This document shows positions 1 to 4,823 of a stretch of DNA of 5,815 bases, one piece after another (position 1 is the stretch's first letter; each line of letters opens with the position of its first letter). The notes under the pieces were generated by a model that searched no databases, had not been told where the DNA came from, and saw only the letters and a program-made list of their open reading frames with translations. Origin of the DNA: a bacterium (GTDB lineage Bacteria > Patescibacteriota > Minisyncoccia > Minisyncoccales > JAGLPU01); assembly GCA_030594935.1 (NCBI GenBank), contig JAUVEE010000041.1, positions 1 to 5,815 on the forward strand, given 5' to 3'. The position numbers and the translations under genes are program-made.

Positions 1-413
1 ACTCTGATCTTATAGTCCTCGCCGTGATTCACTGTTTTGTAGCGATAACAATGTTTATCTAAACTGTCAGGCTCTGCCAAGCTGTAAAGAGGGTCTTCCA
101 AAGGAGCAGAGAGATAGGGATCTAATTTATTTTTGATATCAGTATTTTCCTCCAAGCAGCAGCCGTCTTCATCTTCTGTGTCCTGATCCCAGGGATAATT
201 TCCATTAGTGTTGTGGTATACTTCCAAAGTCTTTCTTAAGACGCTGTTTACTTCTCCTACTTCAGCGTCTCTTTTCCCGTCTCGGGCAGAAGCAGCTGCT
301 GCTTGGAGAGAAACCAAAACAATGGAAGCCAGCAGGCCGACAATGGCGATAACCACCAAGAGTTCAATCAAGGTGAAGGCTTTACTGTGAATTTGTTGAT
401 TTTTTGAATTCAT
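1..413 (-). CDS. Type IV prepilin / GspG-like pseudopilin, 3' end cut off by window
   Basis: A structural subunit of a type IV pilus or type II secretion-like filament, made as a prepilin, cleaved and N-methylated by a prepilin peptidase at the inner membrane. I read 137 codons from the ATG at 411-413; no stop occurs before the window edge, so the C-terminus is missing. Residues 1-12 form a short polar leader ending in Lys-Ala, followed by the hallmark FTLIELLVVIAIVGLL (13-28) with the conserved Glu at mature position 5 (E17). The hydrophobic helix runs to about residue 36. An amphipathic helix with the ARDGKRDAEV stretch (43-52) and a YHNTNGNYP turn (66-74) follow, as in GspG-like pilins, then an acidic segment with C85, C86 and later C122, which could form a disulfide. 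The residue before the cleavage site is Ala rather than the usual Gly. No SD precedes the ATG. The family is secure; which filament it belongs to cannot be told. Confidence 0.9.
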   Translation of the reverse strand, partial: MNSKNQQIHSKAFTLIELLVVIAIVGLLASIVLVSLQAAAASARDGKRDAEVGEVNSVLRKTLEVYHNTNGNYPWDQDTEDEDGCCLEENTDIKNKLDPYLSAPLEDPLYSLAEPDSLDKHCYRYKTVNHGEDYKIR

Positions 414-450
414 AAATTAAATAAAGCTTAATTATTTAATATTATAGTTT

Positions 451-479
451 AATATAGCAGGCCTGGGTTTACAATTCAA
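451..479 (-). promoter_or_regulatory. Candidate sigma70-type promoter for the prepilin gene
   Basis: On the minus strand, TTGAAT (474-479) and TATATT (451-456) are separated by 17 bases. The -35 lies inside the last codons of holB. A second -10-like TATAAT sits at 441-446 but has no partner at proper spacing. Transcription would start near 444, giving a leader of about 31 bases that is almost all A/T and holds no SD. The 8-base palindrome CAGGCCTG (458-465) lies in the spacer. There is no convincing terminator after holB, so some read-through from the upstream operon is also possible. Confidence 0.4.
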
Positions 480-1389
480 TCATTAGCATTTCCAAGGCTA
501 ATCTGGGATTGACATTGGTGTTGGCAAGCAAATTTTTAATGCTTTGCAAAGTTTTAAGAATATTTTTTAATCGAATAACAGAATAATTCTTAAAATTGGT
601 GGAGGAAAATCCCTTTACTTCCAGCTTCGCCAGCAAAGCGTTCCTGAAACACCTGTTCCAAATATCCAGAATTTCAGGAAGTTCTTGCGGGGCTTGAGCC
701 ATTGTCTTGGCGTATTGAAAGCGAAAAGCAATATTACCGGAAATTAAGCGTTCCAATTCTTTCATTTTTTGTTTTTGCCGAACTAATAATTCGGGATGAG
801 CGGAAAGTTCAAGAGCGACTCTTGGCCTGCCCTCGGAGATCAAAGCGATTTCTTCGGCAGCTTCAACTCTTTTTTCTTGAAGATAATTTTCAATTTTACT
901 GATTGGCAGCAAGGAAAATTTAATTTTTTCCACTCGGGAAAGAATAGTGGGCAGCAAGGCTTCGGAATGCTCCGTTATTAAGATCAAAACAGTTTTTCCG
1001 CTTGGTTCTTCCAAGGTTTTCAAAAAACAATTTTGCGCTTCCTGATTCATGCATTCAGCCTTGTTGATGATCGCGGCCTTAAATTTGGCTTGATAAGAAC
1101 AAAGAGAAAGATTCTGCTGAAGCTTTTTGATCTGATTAATTTTGATCTCAGCGCCGTCCGGTTCAATAATGGTCAGATCCGGGCTAACATTTTTTTGGAT
1201 GTCTTGGCAGGAGCGGCAGGTACCGCAGGGCCGGAAATCGTTTTGGCAGTTAAGCAGCTTAATAAACTCAAGAGCAATGGTTTTTTTGCCTAGTTTGCCG
1301 GGGCCATGGAATAAATAGGCATGGGAAATTTTATCCAGTTCAGCTGATTTCTTTAGAAATTGCTGTTGTTTTTGATGGCCTAAAATCAT
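469..1389 (-). CDS. holB: DNA polymerase III delta' subunit (clamp loader)
   Basis: Delta' is the rigid stator of the clamp-loader complex that opens the sliding clamp onto primed DNA; it works with delta and the tau/gamma ATPases in the cytoplasm. The 306 residues cover an AAA+ fold. A P-loop-like HGPGKLGKKT sits at 28-37 (Lys where Thr/Ser is expected after GK). A zinc module has Cys at 48, 55, 58 and 61. A Walker-B-like strand reads AAIINKAE (about 105-112), lacking the usual DE pair. The family signature LKTLEEP is at 123-129, the sensor segment ILSRVEKIKF is near 149-158 (Val replaces Cys of the SRC motif), and the C-terminal NVNPRLALEMLMIEL is typical. The degenerate ATP site fits delta', which does not hydrolyse ATP, rather than tau/gamma, which would be longer. 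Its ATG overlaps the mreB stop as ATGA, indicating translational coupling; there is no strong SD. Confidence 0.93.
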   Translation of the reverse strand: MILGHQKQQQFLKKSAELDKISHAYLFHGPGKLGKKTIALEFIKLLNCQNDFRPCGTCRSCQDIQKNVSPDLTIIEPDGAEIKINQIKKLQQNLSLCSYQAKFKAAIINKAECMNQEAQNCFLKTLEEPSGKTVLILITEHSEALLPTILSRVEKIKFSLLPISKIENYLQEKRVEAAEEIALISEGRPRVALELSAHPELLVRQKQKMKELERLISGNIAFRFQYAKTMAQAPQELPEILDIWNRCFRNALLAKLEVKGFSSTNFKNYSVIRLKNILKTLQSIKNLLANTNVNPRLALEMLMIEL

Positions 1390-2393
1390 TTTTTACTCAT
1401 CACGCTCTTCTTATAATTTTCCAGATTGTCCAAAACCGCTCCGGTTCCCTTGACCACGCAAAGCAAGGGGTCTTTGGCCGGCAAGCAGGGCACCCCGGTA
1501 TTTTTAGCGACTAATTCGTTGATATTCCTTAACAAAGCTCCGCCGCCGGACATTACCATGCCCTTGTCCATAATATCGGCTGAAAGCTCGGGAGGAGTCT
1601 TTCTTAACACCAGCTTGATCGTCTGGACGATTTCATCCAAGACTTCGGAAATTGCCTCGCAGGTTTCATTGGAAGTGATCTTAATATTTTTCGGCAAACC
1701 GGAAATTAAGTCCCTCCCCTTAATTTCAATGCTTCTTTCTTCTTTTATAGGCAGGGCGGTGCCGATTTTTATCTTTATCATTTCCGCTGTCTGGGTGCCG
1801 ATAGCCAAATTGTATTTTTCTTTAATATAGTTCTCTATAGCCAGGTTCATCTTATCGCCGGCCACCCGGGCTGATTCGGAAGCAACGATTCCTCCCAAAG
1901 AGATTACCGCTATCTCGGCGGTTCCGCCGCCAATATCAACGATCAGGTTGCCGGAGCAGGCGTTTATGGGAACGCCGGCTCCAATCGCGGCCAGGATCGG
2001 CTCTTTGGCCAAATAGACAGCCTTGGCTCCGGCTCCCATTCCGGCCTCGATCACCGCTCTTCTTTCAGTGGAGGTGATGCCGGCCGGAACAGCCACCATC
2101 AATTCCGGCTTAATAAATTTGAAAAAGCCGGCAGTCCTGATAATGAAATGCCTGAGCATGGCCTGAGTTACCCTGAAATCAGCAATAACCCCGTCTTTTA
2201 AAGGCCGATAAACTCTGATAGTGTCAGGAGTTCTTCCCAGCATTTCCTTGGCCTCGGATCCAATGGCTAAGATTCTGTTTTCTTCGTAAGAAACAGAAAC
2301 CACTGACGGTTCCTGCAAAACTACTCCTTTTTTAGGGACAAAAACCAATGAATTGGCCGTTCCCAAATCAATGCCGATTTTTCTTGAAAACAT
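1386..2393 (-). CDS. mreB: Rod-shape determining protein MreB (bacterial actin)
   Basis: MreB is an actin-like ATPase that forms membrane-bound filaments and directs the elongation machinery for peptidoglycan synthesis, giving rod shape. All actin-fold nucleotide motifs are visible in the 335 residues: phosphate-1 loop IDLGTANSLV (8-17), the catalytic Glu in LAKEP (E131), phosphate-2 loop VDIGGGTAE (152-160), and the adenosine motif MSGGGALL (281-288). Length is normal for the family (about 330-350). The N-terminus is short (MFSRK before the first strand), with no long amphipathic helix. The ATG lies 5 bases after the murA stop and no SD is present, so translation probably depends on coupling to murA. 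The stop overlaps the holB start by 4 bases. The usual mreC and mreD do not follow. FtsA and DnaK are excluded by length and motif context. Confidence 0.96.
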   Translation of the reverse strand: MFSRKIGIDLGTANSLVFVPKKGVVLQEPSVVSVSYEENRILAIGSEAKEMLGRTPDTIRVYRPLKDGVIADFRVTQAMLRHFIIRTAGFFKFIKPELMVAVPAGITSTERRAVIEAGMGAGAKAVYLAKEPILAAIGAGVPINACSGNLIVDIGGGTAEIAVISLGGIVASESARVAGDKMNLAIENYIKEKYNLAIGTQTAEMIKIKIGTALPIKEERSIEIKGRDLISGLPKNIKITSNETCEAISEVLDEIVQTIKLVLRKTPPELSADIMDKGMVMSGGGALLRNINELVAKNTGVPCLPAKDPLLCVVKGTGAVLDNLENYKKSVMSKK

Positions 2394-2398
2394 ATTTT

Positions 2399-3673
2399 TT
2401 AATTTTTAACTCTTTTAATGTCAGCTCCCAGTTTTCGCAGCCTTTTTTCTATCTTTTCGTATCCCCGGTCAACCTGATAAACATTGTTGACAATAGATTC
2501 TCCTTCGGCAATCAAAGCGGCTACGATTAGAGCAGCGCCTCCTCTTAGATCAAATACTCCCAAGTCAGAACCGTAAAGCCGGCTGGGTCCGTTTATAATC
2601 GCCCGGTGCGGGTCGGCGAATATTATGTCGGCTCCCATTTTAATCAATCCTTCCAAATATTTCAAGCGTCCTTCGTACAAAGGGTCATGGATTAAAGTTG
2701 ATCCCTTTGCCTGGGTGGACAAAACTCCAAAAGCCGATTGCAGATCAGAAGGCATTCCCGGATAAGGCAGGCTTTGAATCTTGTCTATTTTTAAAGTTTT
2801 CCAAGGCTTGACCTTGATAGTTTTTTTAGCCGTAATCTCGTAAGGAACGCCAAACACTCTCAATCTTTTTAAAAAGAATTCCAAATAGCCCAGTTCAACA
2901 TTCTTAATGGTAATGGGACTCTTAGTGGCCGCGGCCATCAGGATAAAAGTTCCGGCCTCGATCGGGTCTCCGATTATCTTATACTTCACGCCTTTCATCT
3001 TTTTTGCTCCCTGAATAGTTATTGTATGCGTGCCTGCTCCTTTTATCTTTGCTCCCATCTTTTTCAAAACCTTGGCCAATTCCTGAATTTGGTAATCGCT
3101 GTCCGCGATCTTAAGAGTAACCTTTTTGGGCAGAGAGGCGGCAAAGAGCATAATGTTTTCCGTGGCTGTCACGCTGAATTCGTTTAAAATTACTTCTTTG
3201 TCTTCTTTAAACTTTTCTTTATTAAACTTGAATTTAAAGCTTTTGTTTTGGGAAGTAATTTCCACCCCTAATTGGGAAAAAGCGTCTAAATGGGTGTCAA
3301 TCGGCCGGGCTCCGATAATACAGCCTCCGGGATAAGGAAAACTCACTTCTCCGAATCTGGCCAGTAAAGGCCCGATAAGCAGAATTGAACCTCTGAATTT
3401 GCGCACTATCTCTCCTTTTATTTTAGCGGGATCCAAATCTTTGGCATTGATCTTTAAGGTTCTCTTGCCTTTCCAGACAATCTTGACCTGCATGCTCTCC
3501 ATTATTTCCAGCATACGGAAAACATCCTCTATTAAAGGAATGTTGCTGATAACGCATTCTTCCTTGCTTAAAAGAGCGGCGGCCAAAACCGGAAAAGTAA
3601 CATTTTTAGCGCCTCTGACGTCAATTGTTCCGGACAGCTTTTTTCCGCCCTGTATGATAAATTTCTCTGCCAT
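2399..3673 (-). CDS. murA: UDP-N-acetylglucosamine 1-carboxyvinyltransferase MurA
   Basis: MurA transfers enolpyruvate from phosphoenolpyruvate to UDP-GlcNAc, the first committed step of peptidoglycan synthesis in the cytoplasm, and is the target of fosfomycin. The 424 residues match the family length. Key residues are in place: K23-N24 in GAKN, the catalytic loop RFGEV...PYPGGCIIGARP with Cys118 (E. coli Cys115), Asp310 in MPSDLQ (E. coli Asp305), Arg377 in FDLRGGAAL and Arg403 in VDRGYEKIE. Cys rather than Asp at 118 predicts a fosfomycin-sensitive type. The C-terminus LRKLGADIKRV is typical. It is the first gene of a murA-mreB-holB operon behind a near-consensus promoter whose start point lies only about 3 bases before the ATG, and no SD is present, so it is probably translated from a nearly leaderless mRNA. 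EPSP synthase (AroA) is excluded by the catalytic Cys loop. Confidence 0.97.
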   Translation of the reverse strand: MAEKFIIQGGKKLSGTIDVRGAKNVTFPVLAAALLSKEECVISNIPLIEDVFRMLEIMESMQVKIVWKGKRTLKINAKDLDPAKIKGEIVRKFRGSILLIGPLLARFGEVSFPYPGGCIIGARPIDTHLDAFSQLGVEITSQNKSFKFKFNKEKFKEDKEVILNEFSVTATENIMLFAASLPKKVTLKIADSDYQIQELAKVLKKMGAKIKGAGTHTITIQGAKKMKGVKYKIIGDPIEAGTFILMAAATKSPITIKNVELGYLEFFLKRLRVFGVPYEITAKKTIKVKPWKTLKIDKIQSLPYPGMPSDLQSAFGVLSTQAKGSTLIHDPLYEGRLKYLEGLIKMGADIIFADPHRAIINGPSRLYGSDLGVFDLRGGAALIVAALIAEGESIVNNVYQVDRGYEKIEKRLRKLGADIKRVKN

Positions 3674-3682
3674 TGTTTTTCT

Positions 3683-3711
3683 ATTTTATTAAAAATCAGC
3701 GGGTTTGTCAA
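3683..3711 (-). promoter_or_regulatory. Sigma70-type promoter of the murA-mreB-holB operon
   Basis: On the minus strand, a perfect -35 TTGACA (3706-3711) is followed after exactly 17 bases by TAAAAT (3683-3688), five of six matches to TATAAT. The expected start point is near 3676, only 3 bases from the murA ATG at 3671-3673. The spacer between gene B and murA is only 47 bases, so this is the only good promoter site available for the operon. Confidence 0.8.
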
Positions 3712-3720
3712 ACTCTGTTT

Positions 3721-4224
3721 TTAATAAAAAGACCAAGGCAAAATTGTCTTGGCTTTGATTGCGAAAAATGCTCTGCGAACAAATTTCTCGGGCTTCTTTT
3801 CCATTTCAGCAATTTTTCGTTCAGAACAGAATTTTATTCTATTTGCTCTGGATAATTCAGCAAACCTGGCTGCCGTGTTTATATAGTTTTTAAGGTCTGT
3901 TAAGATTATAACGGCCACGGGCTCTGAAGAATCAATGACGACATTTGTTGATTTGGGCAATTGTTCCAGCTTCCAGCCCATGTCTTTCACTAACCCATTT
4001 TCCAAAGAATCAATTATTGTTTCCGGCTTTATATCTTCAAAGTCGCTGATTATCGCTTTTGCGTCCGGAAGTCTCCATTGCCCCAAACTGTTTTTTCTAA
4101 ACATGATTCTATTTGTCAGGCTGGTATAAAATACCAGATGGATGCCGGCCTTGCTTGAATTGTCCAGATTCTTTTTCATTTCTGCAAAGATTATTTCTAT
4201 CTTTTCGGCTATTGTTCTTTTCAT
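3721..4224 (-). CDS. Gene B: unrecognised 167-aa protein with faint Nudix-like pattern
   Basis: I do not recognise this family by name. The start is set at 4222-4224 (MKRTIAEK) because AGGGGTG lies 5 bases upstream; a longer frame up to 4326 would run through a terminator hairpin and promoter and is rejected. There is no signal peptide or membrane helix, so the protein is probably cytoplasmic. Order: a charged N-terminal helix (1-22); strands IHLVFYT and NRIMFRK (28-44); GQWRLPDAK (48-56); an acidic helix ending in LENGLVKDMGW (74-84); a hydrophobic strand PVAVIILTD (102-110); then a basic C-terminal helical region (111-167). The strand / G-x-W-x-LP / later helix order resembles a Nudix hydrolase, but the Gly-Gly and the REUXEE glutamates are missing, so a Nudix-type reaction is unlikely. 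It appears to be its own transcription unit and may be a distant paralog of gene A. Role unknown. Confidence 0.75.
   Translation of the reverse strand: MKRTIAEKIEIIFAEMKKNLDNSSKAGIHLVFYTSLTNRIMFRKNSLGQWRLPDAKAIISDFEDIKPETIIDSLENGLVKDMGWKLEQLPKSTNVVIDSSEPVAVIILTDLKNYINTAARFAELSRANRIKFCSERKIAEMEKKPEKFVRRAFFAIKAKTILPWSFY
3724..3753 (-). terminator. Candidate rho-independent terminator at the end of gene B
   Basis: On the minus strand, CCAAG (3748-3752) pairs with CTTGG (3733-3737); the inner CAATTTTG can add two or three pairs after one mismatch. The tract TCTTTTTAT follows directly. The hairpin lies inside the last codons of gene B, and the T tract runs onto the stop. It would end gene B just before the murA promoter. 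The stem is short, hence moderate confidence. Confidence 0.5.
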
Positions 4225-4229
4225 TAACT

Positions 4230-4236
4230 CACCCCT
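4230..4236 (-). promoter_or_regulatory. Shine-Dalgarno site of gene B
   Basis: AGGGGTG on the minus strand ends 5 bases before the ATG at 4222-4224 and fixes the start of gene B. The same heptamer precedes gene A, while murA, mreB and the prepilin gene have no such site. Confidence 0.75.
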
Positions 4237-4259
4237 ATATATTTTTAAAAAACTGATCA

Positions 4260-4297
4260 CTGTCTTTTGATTAAAATAGATTTGCGTTTTTGTCAAA
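4260..4297 (-). repeat. Leader repeat, copy 2 (before gene B)
   Basis: This 38-base block, from TTTGACAAAA to AAAGACAG, matches 4789-4823 before gene A at 30 of 35 aligned positions, with one 3-base insertion (TCA). Similarity continues weakly as a T-rich stretch and then the shared AGGGGTG SD. In one frame it reads FDKNANLF-stop, close to the FDKRTNLF-stop that ends the transporter gene in copy 1. Confidence 0.7.
4270..4296 (-). promoter_or_regulatory. Candidate promoter of gene B
   Basis: A perfect -35 TTGACA (4291-4296) lies on the minus strand. The best -10 is TTTAAT (4270-4275), five of six matches but only 15 bases away; at 17 bases the hexamer is TAATCA, a poor match. The site directly follows the gene A terminator, whose T tract runs into the -35. 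It is homologous to the promoter region of gene A. The -35 is clear, the -10 is not. Confidence 0.5.
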
Positions 4298-4324
4298 AAT
4301 AACGCCCAACCGAAACGGTCAGGC
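4295..4324 (-). terminator. Rho-independent terminator of gene A
   Basis: On the minus strand, GCCTGACCG (4316-4324) pairs over 9 positions with CGGTTGGGC (4304-4312), including two G-U pairs, around a TTT loop, followed by GTTATTTTT. It starts 9 bases after the gene A stop. This supports separate transcription of genes A and B and argues that the coding frame of B does not extend upstream through it. Confidence 0.75.
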
Positions 4325-4333
4325 AAGTTTTTT

Positions 4334-4735
4334 TTAGGATAGTGAATAAAGACTGTCTTTTTCCGCCGTTATCACTTTATTGTCTTTTGCTTTCAATCCG
4401 AGATGCTTTAATGCATCTTTTATGATTATCTTAAGGTCGTCATTATGGTTTTCAAAGCAAACTTTCCATGTCCCCTTCTTGTTGTCTTGCGTATTGCGCG
4501 CAAAAATCAATATTCTTTCCATCCCCGGAAGGACTAATGATTTGCCGCAGAACTCTGTTCTGGGAACTTCTCGAGAAATTATGGCAAGTTCCACTAATTC
4601 ATTGCCAAAACTTTTTACCTTATTCTTTAGATGAAATCTGCCTATGTAGTCTTGGTTCAACACATCCAAAACTTCGCTCAATGCCCCATTTATTTTTTCG
4701 GCATAATCTTTTAATTCTTTTTTTTCATTCTCCAT
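4334..4735 (-). CDS. Gene A: unrecognised 133-aa protein, possible distant paralog of gene B
   Basis: I do not recognise this family by name. The start is set at 4733-4735 (MENEKKEL) because AGGGGTG lies 8 bases upstream; the frame is open to 4822 but that part is the leader. There is no signal peptide or membrane segment. Order: a charged N-terminal helix (1-26), a mixed region (30-60) holding the strand LVELAIISREV, the strand MERILIFARN (72-81), KGTWKVCFEN (87-96), the helix LKIIIKDALKHLGL (101-114) and a polar tail. The strand / G-T-W / amphipathic helix order echoes a Nudix fold, and N/E-R-I, G-x-W-K/R and I-I-x-D-x-L can be lined up with gene B, but no Nudix-box glutamates remain. It has its own promoter candidate, SD and terminator. 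Role unknown; the paralogy is an inference from weak similarity plus shared leaders. Confidence 0.72.
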   Translation of the reverse strand: MENEKKELKDYAEKINGALSEVLDVLNQDYIGRFHLKNKVKSFGNELVELAIISREVPRTEFCGKSLVLPGMERILIFARNTQDNKKGTWKVCFENHNDDLKIIIKDALKHLGLKAKDNKVITAEKDSLYSLS

Positions 4736-4743
4736 ATTAGCAA

Positions 4744-4750
4744 CACCCCT
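4744..4750 (-). promoter_or_regulatory. Shine-Dalgarno site of gene A
   Basis: AGGGGTG on the minus strand, 8 bases before the ATG at 4733-4735, decides the start of gene A. It is identical to the site before gene B. Confidence 0.75.
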
Positions 4751-4765
4751 TTTTAACGTTCTATT

Positions 4766-4784
4766 TAAAAGCTGAGTTCTCAGC
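4766..4784 (-). terminator. Hairpin plus short T run in the gene A leader
   Basis: GCTGAG-AA-CTCAGC (4771-4784) on the minus strand is a perfect inverted repeat followed by TTTTAAA. A practical stem is five pairs with a GAAC loop. It lies 13 bases after the transporter stop and downstream of the gene A promoter candidate. It could be a weak terminator of the transporter transcript or an attenuator-like leader hairpin of gene A. The stem is short and the T run has only four bases. Confidence 0.35.
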
Positions 4785-4788
4785 CTTG

Positions 4789-4823
4789 CTGTCTTTTTAG
4801 AACAGATTTGTTCTTTTGTCAAA
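4789..4823 (-). repeat. Leader repeat, copy 1 (before gene A, overlaps transporter 3' end)
   Basis: A 35-base block from TTTGACAAAA to AAAGACAG, matching 4260-4297 at 30 of 35 aligned positions. Its first 27 bases are also the last nine codons, including the stop, of the transporter gene (FDKRTNLF-stop). Confidence 0.7.
4794..4822 (-). promoter_or_regulatory. Candidate promoter of gene A
   Basis: On the minus strand, a perfect -35 TTGACA (4817-4822) and TAAAAA (4794-4799; four of six matches) are 17 bases apart. The whole site lies in the 3' end of the transporter gene and its stop codon. The expected start is near 4787, giving a leader of about 50 bases that contains the hairpin at 4771-4784 and the SD. 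Confidence 0.5.

Noticed and set aside
458..465. Perfect 8-base palindrome CAGGCCTG after holB, in the spacer of the prepilin promoter
   Set aside because: Too short for a claim as an operator, and no T tract follows, so it is not a terminator; one such palindrome is expected by chance.
1033..1293. Plus-strand open frame of 86 codons opposite holB
   Set aside because: Antisense shadow of holB with no RBS or family signature.
1426..1830. Plus-strand open frame of 134 codons opposite mreB
   Set aside because: Shadow of a well-supported mreB gene; composition and length fit a chance antisense frame, and no homology is recognisable.
3399..3692. Plus-strand open frame of 97 codons opposite the start of murA
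   Set aside because: Antisense shadow of murA that runs into the murA promoter; no family signature.
4225..4326. Longer reading of gene B starting with MPDRFGWALF at 4326
   Set aside because: The extra 34 codons run through the gene A terminator and the gene B promoter region, and a strong SD sits just before the internal ATG at 4224.
4736..4822. Longer reading of gene A starting with MTKEQICSKK at 4822
   Set aside because: It would start inside the transporter gene and the promoter -35 and contains the leader hairpin; the SD-supported ATG at 4735 is better.
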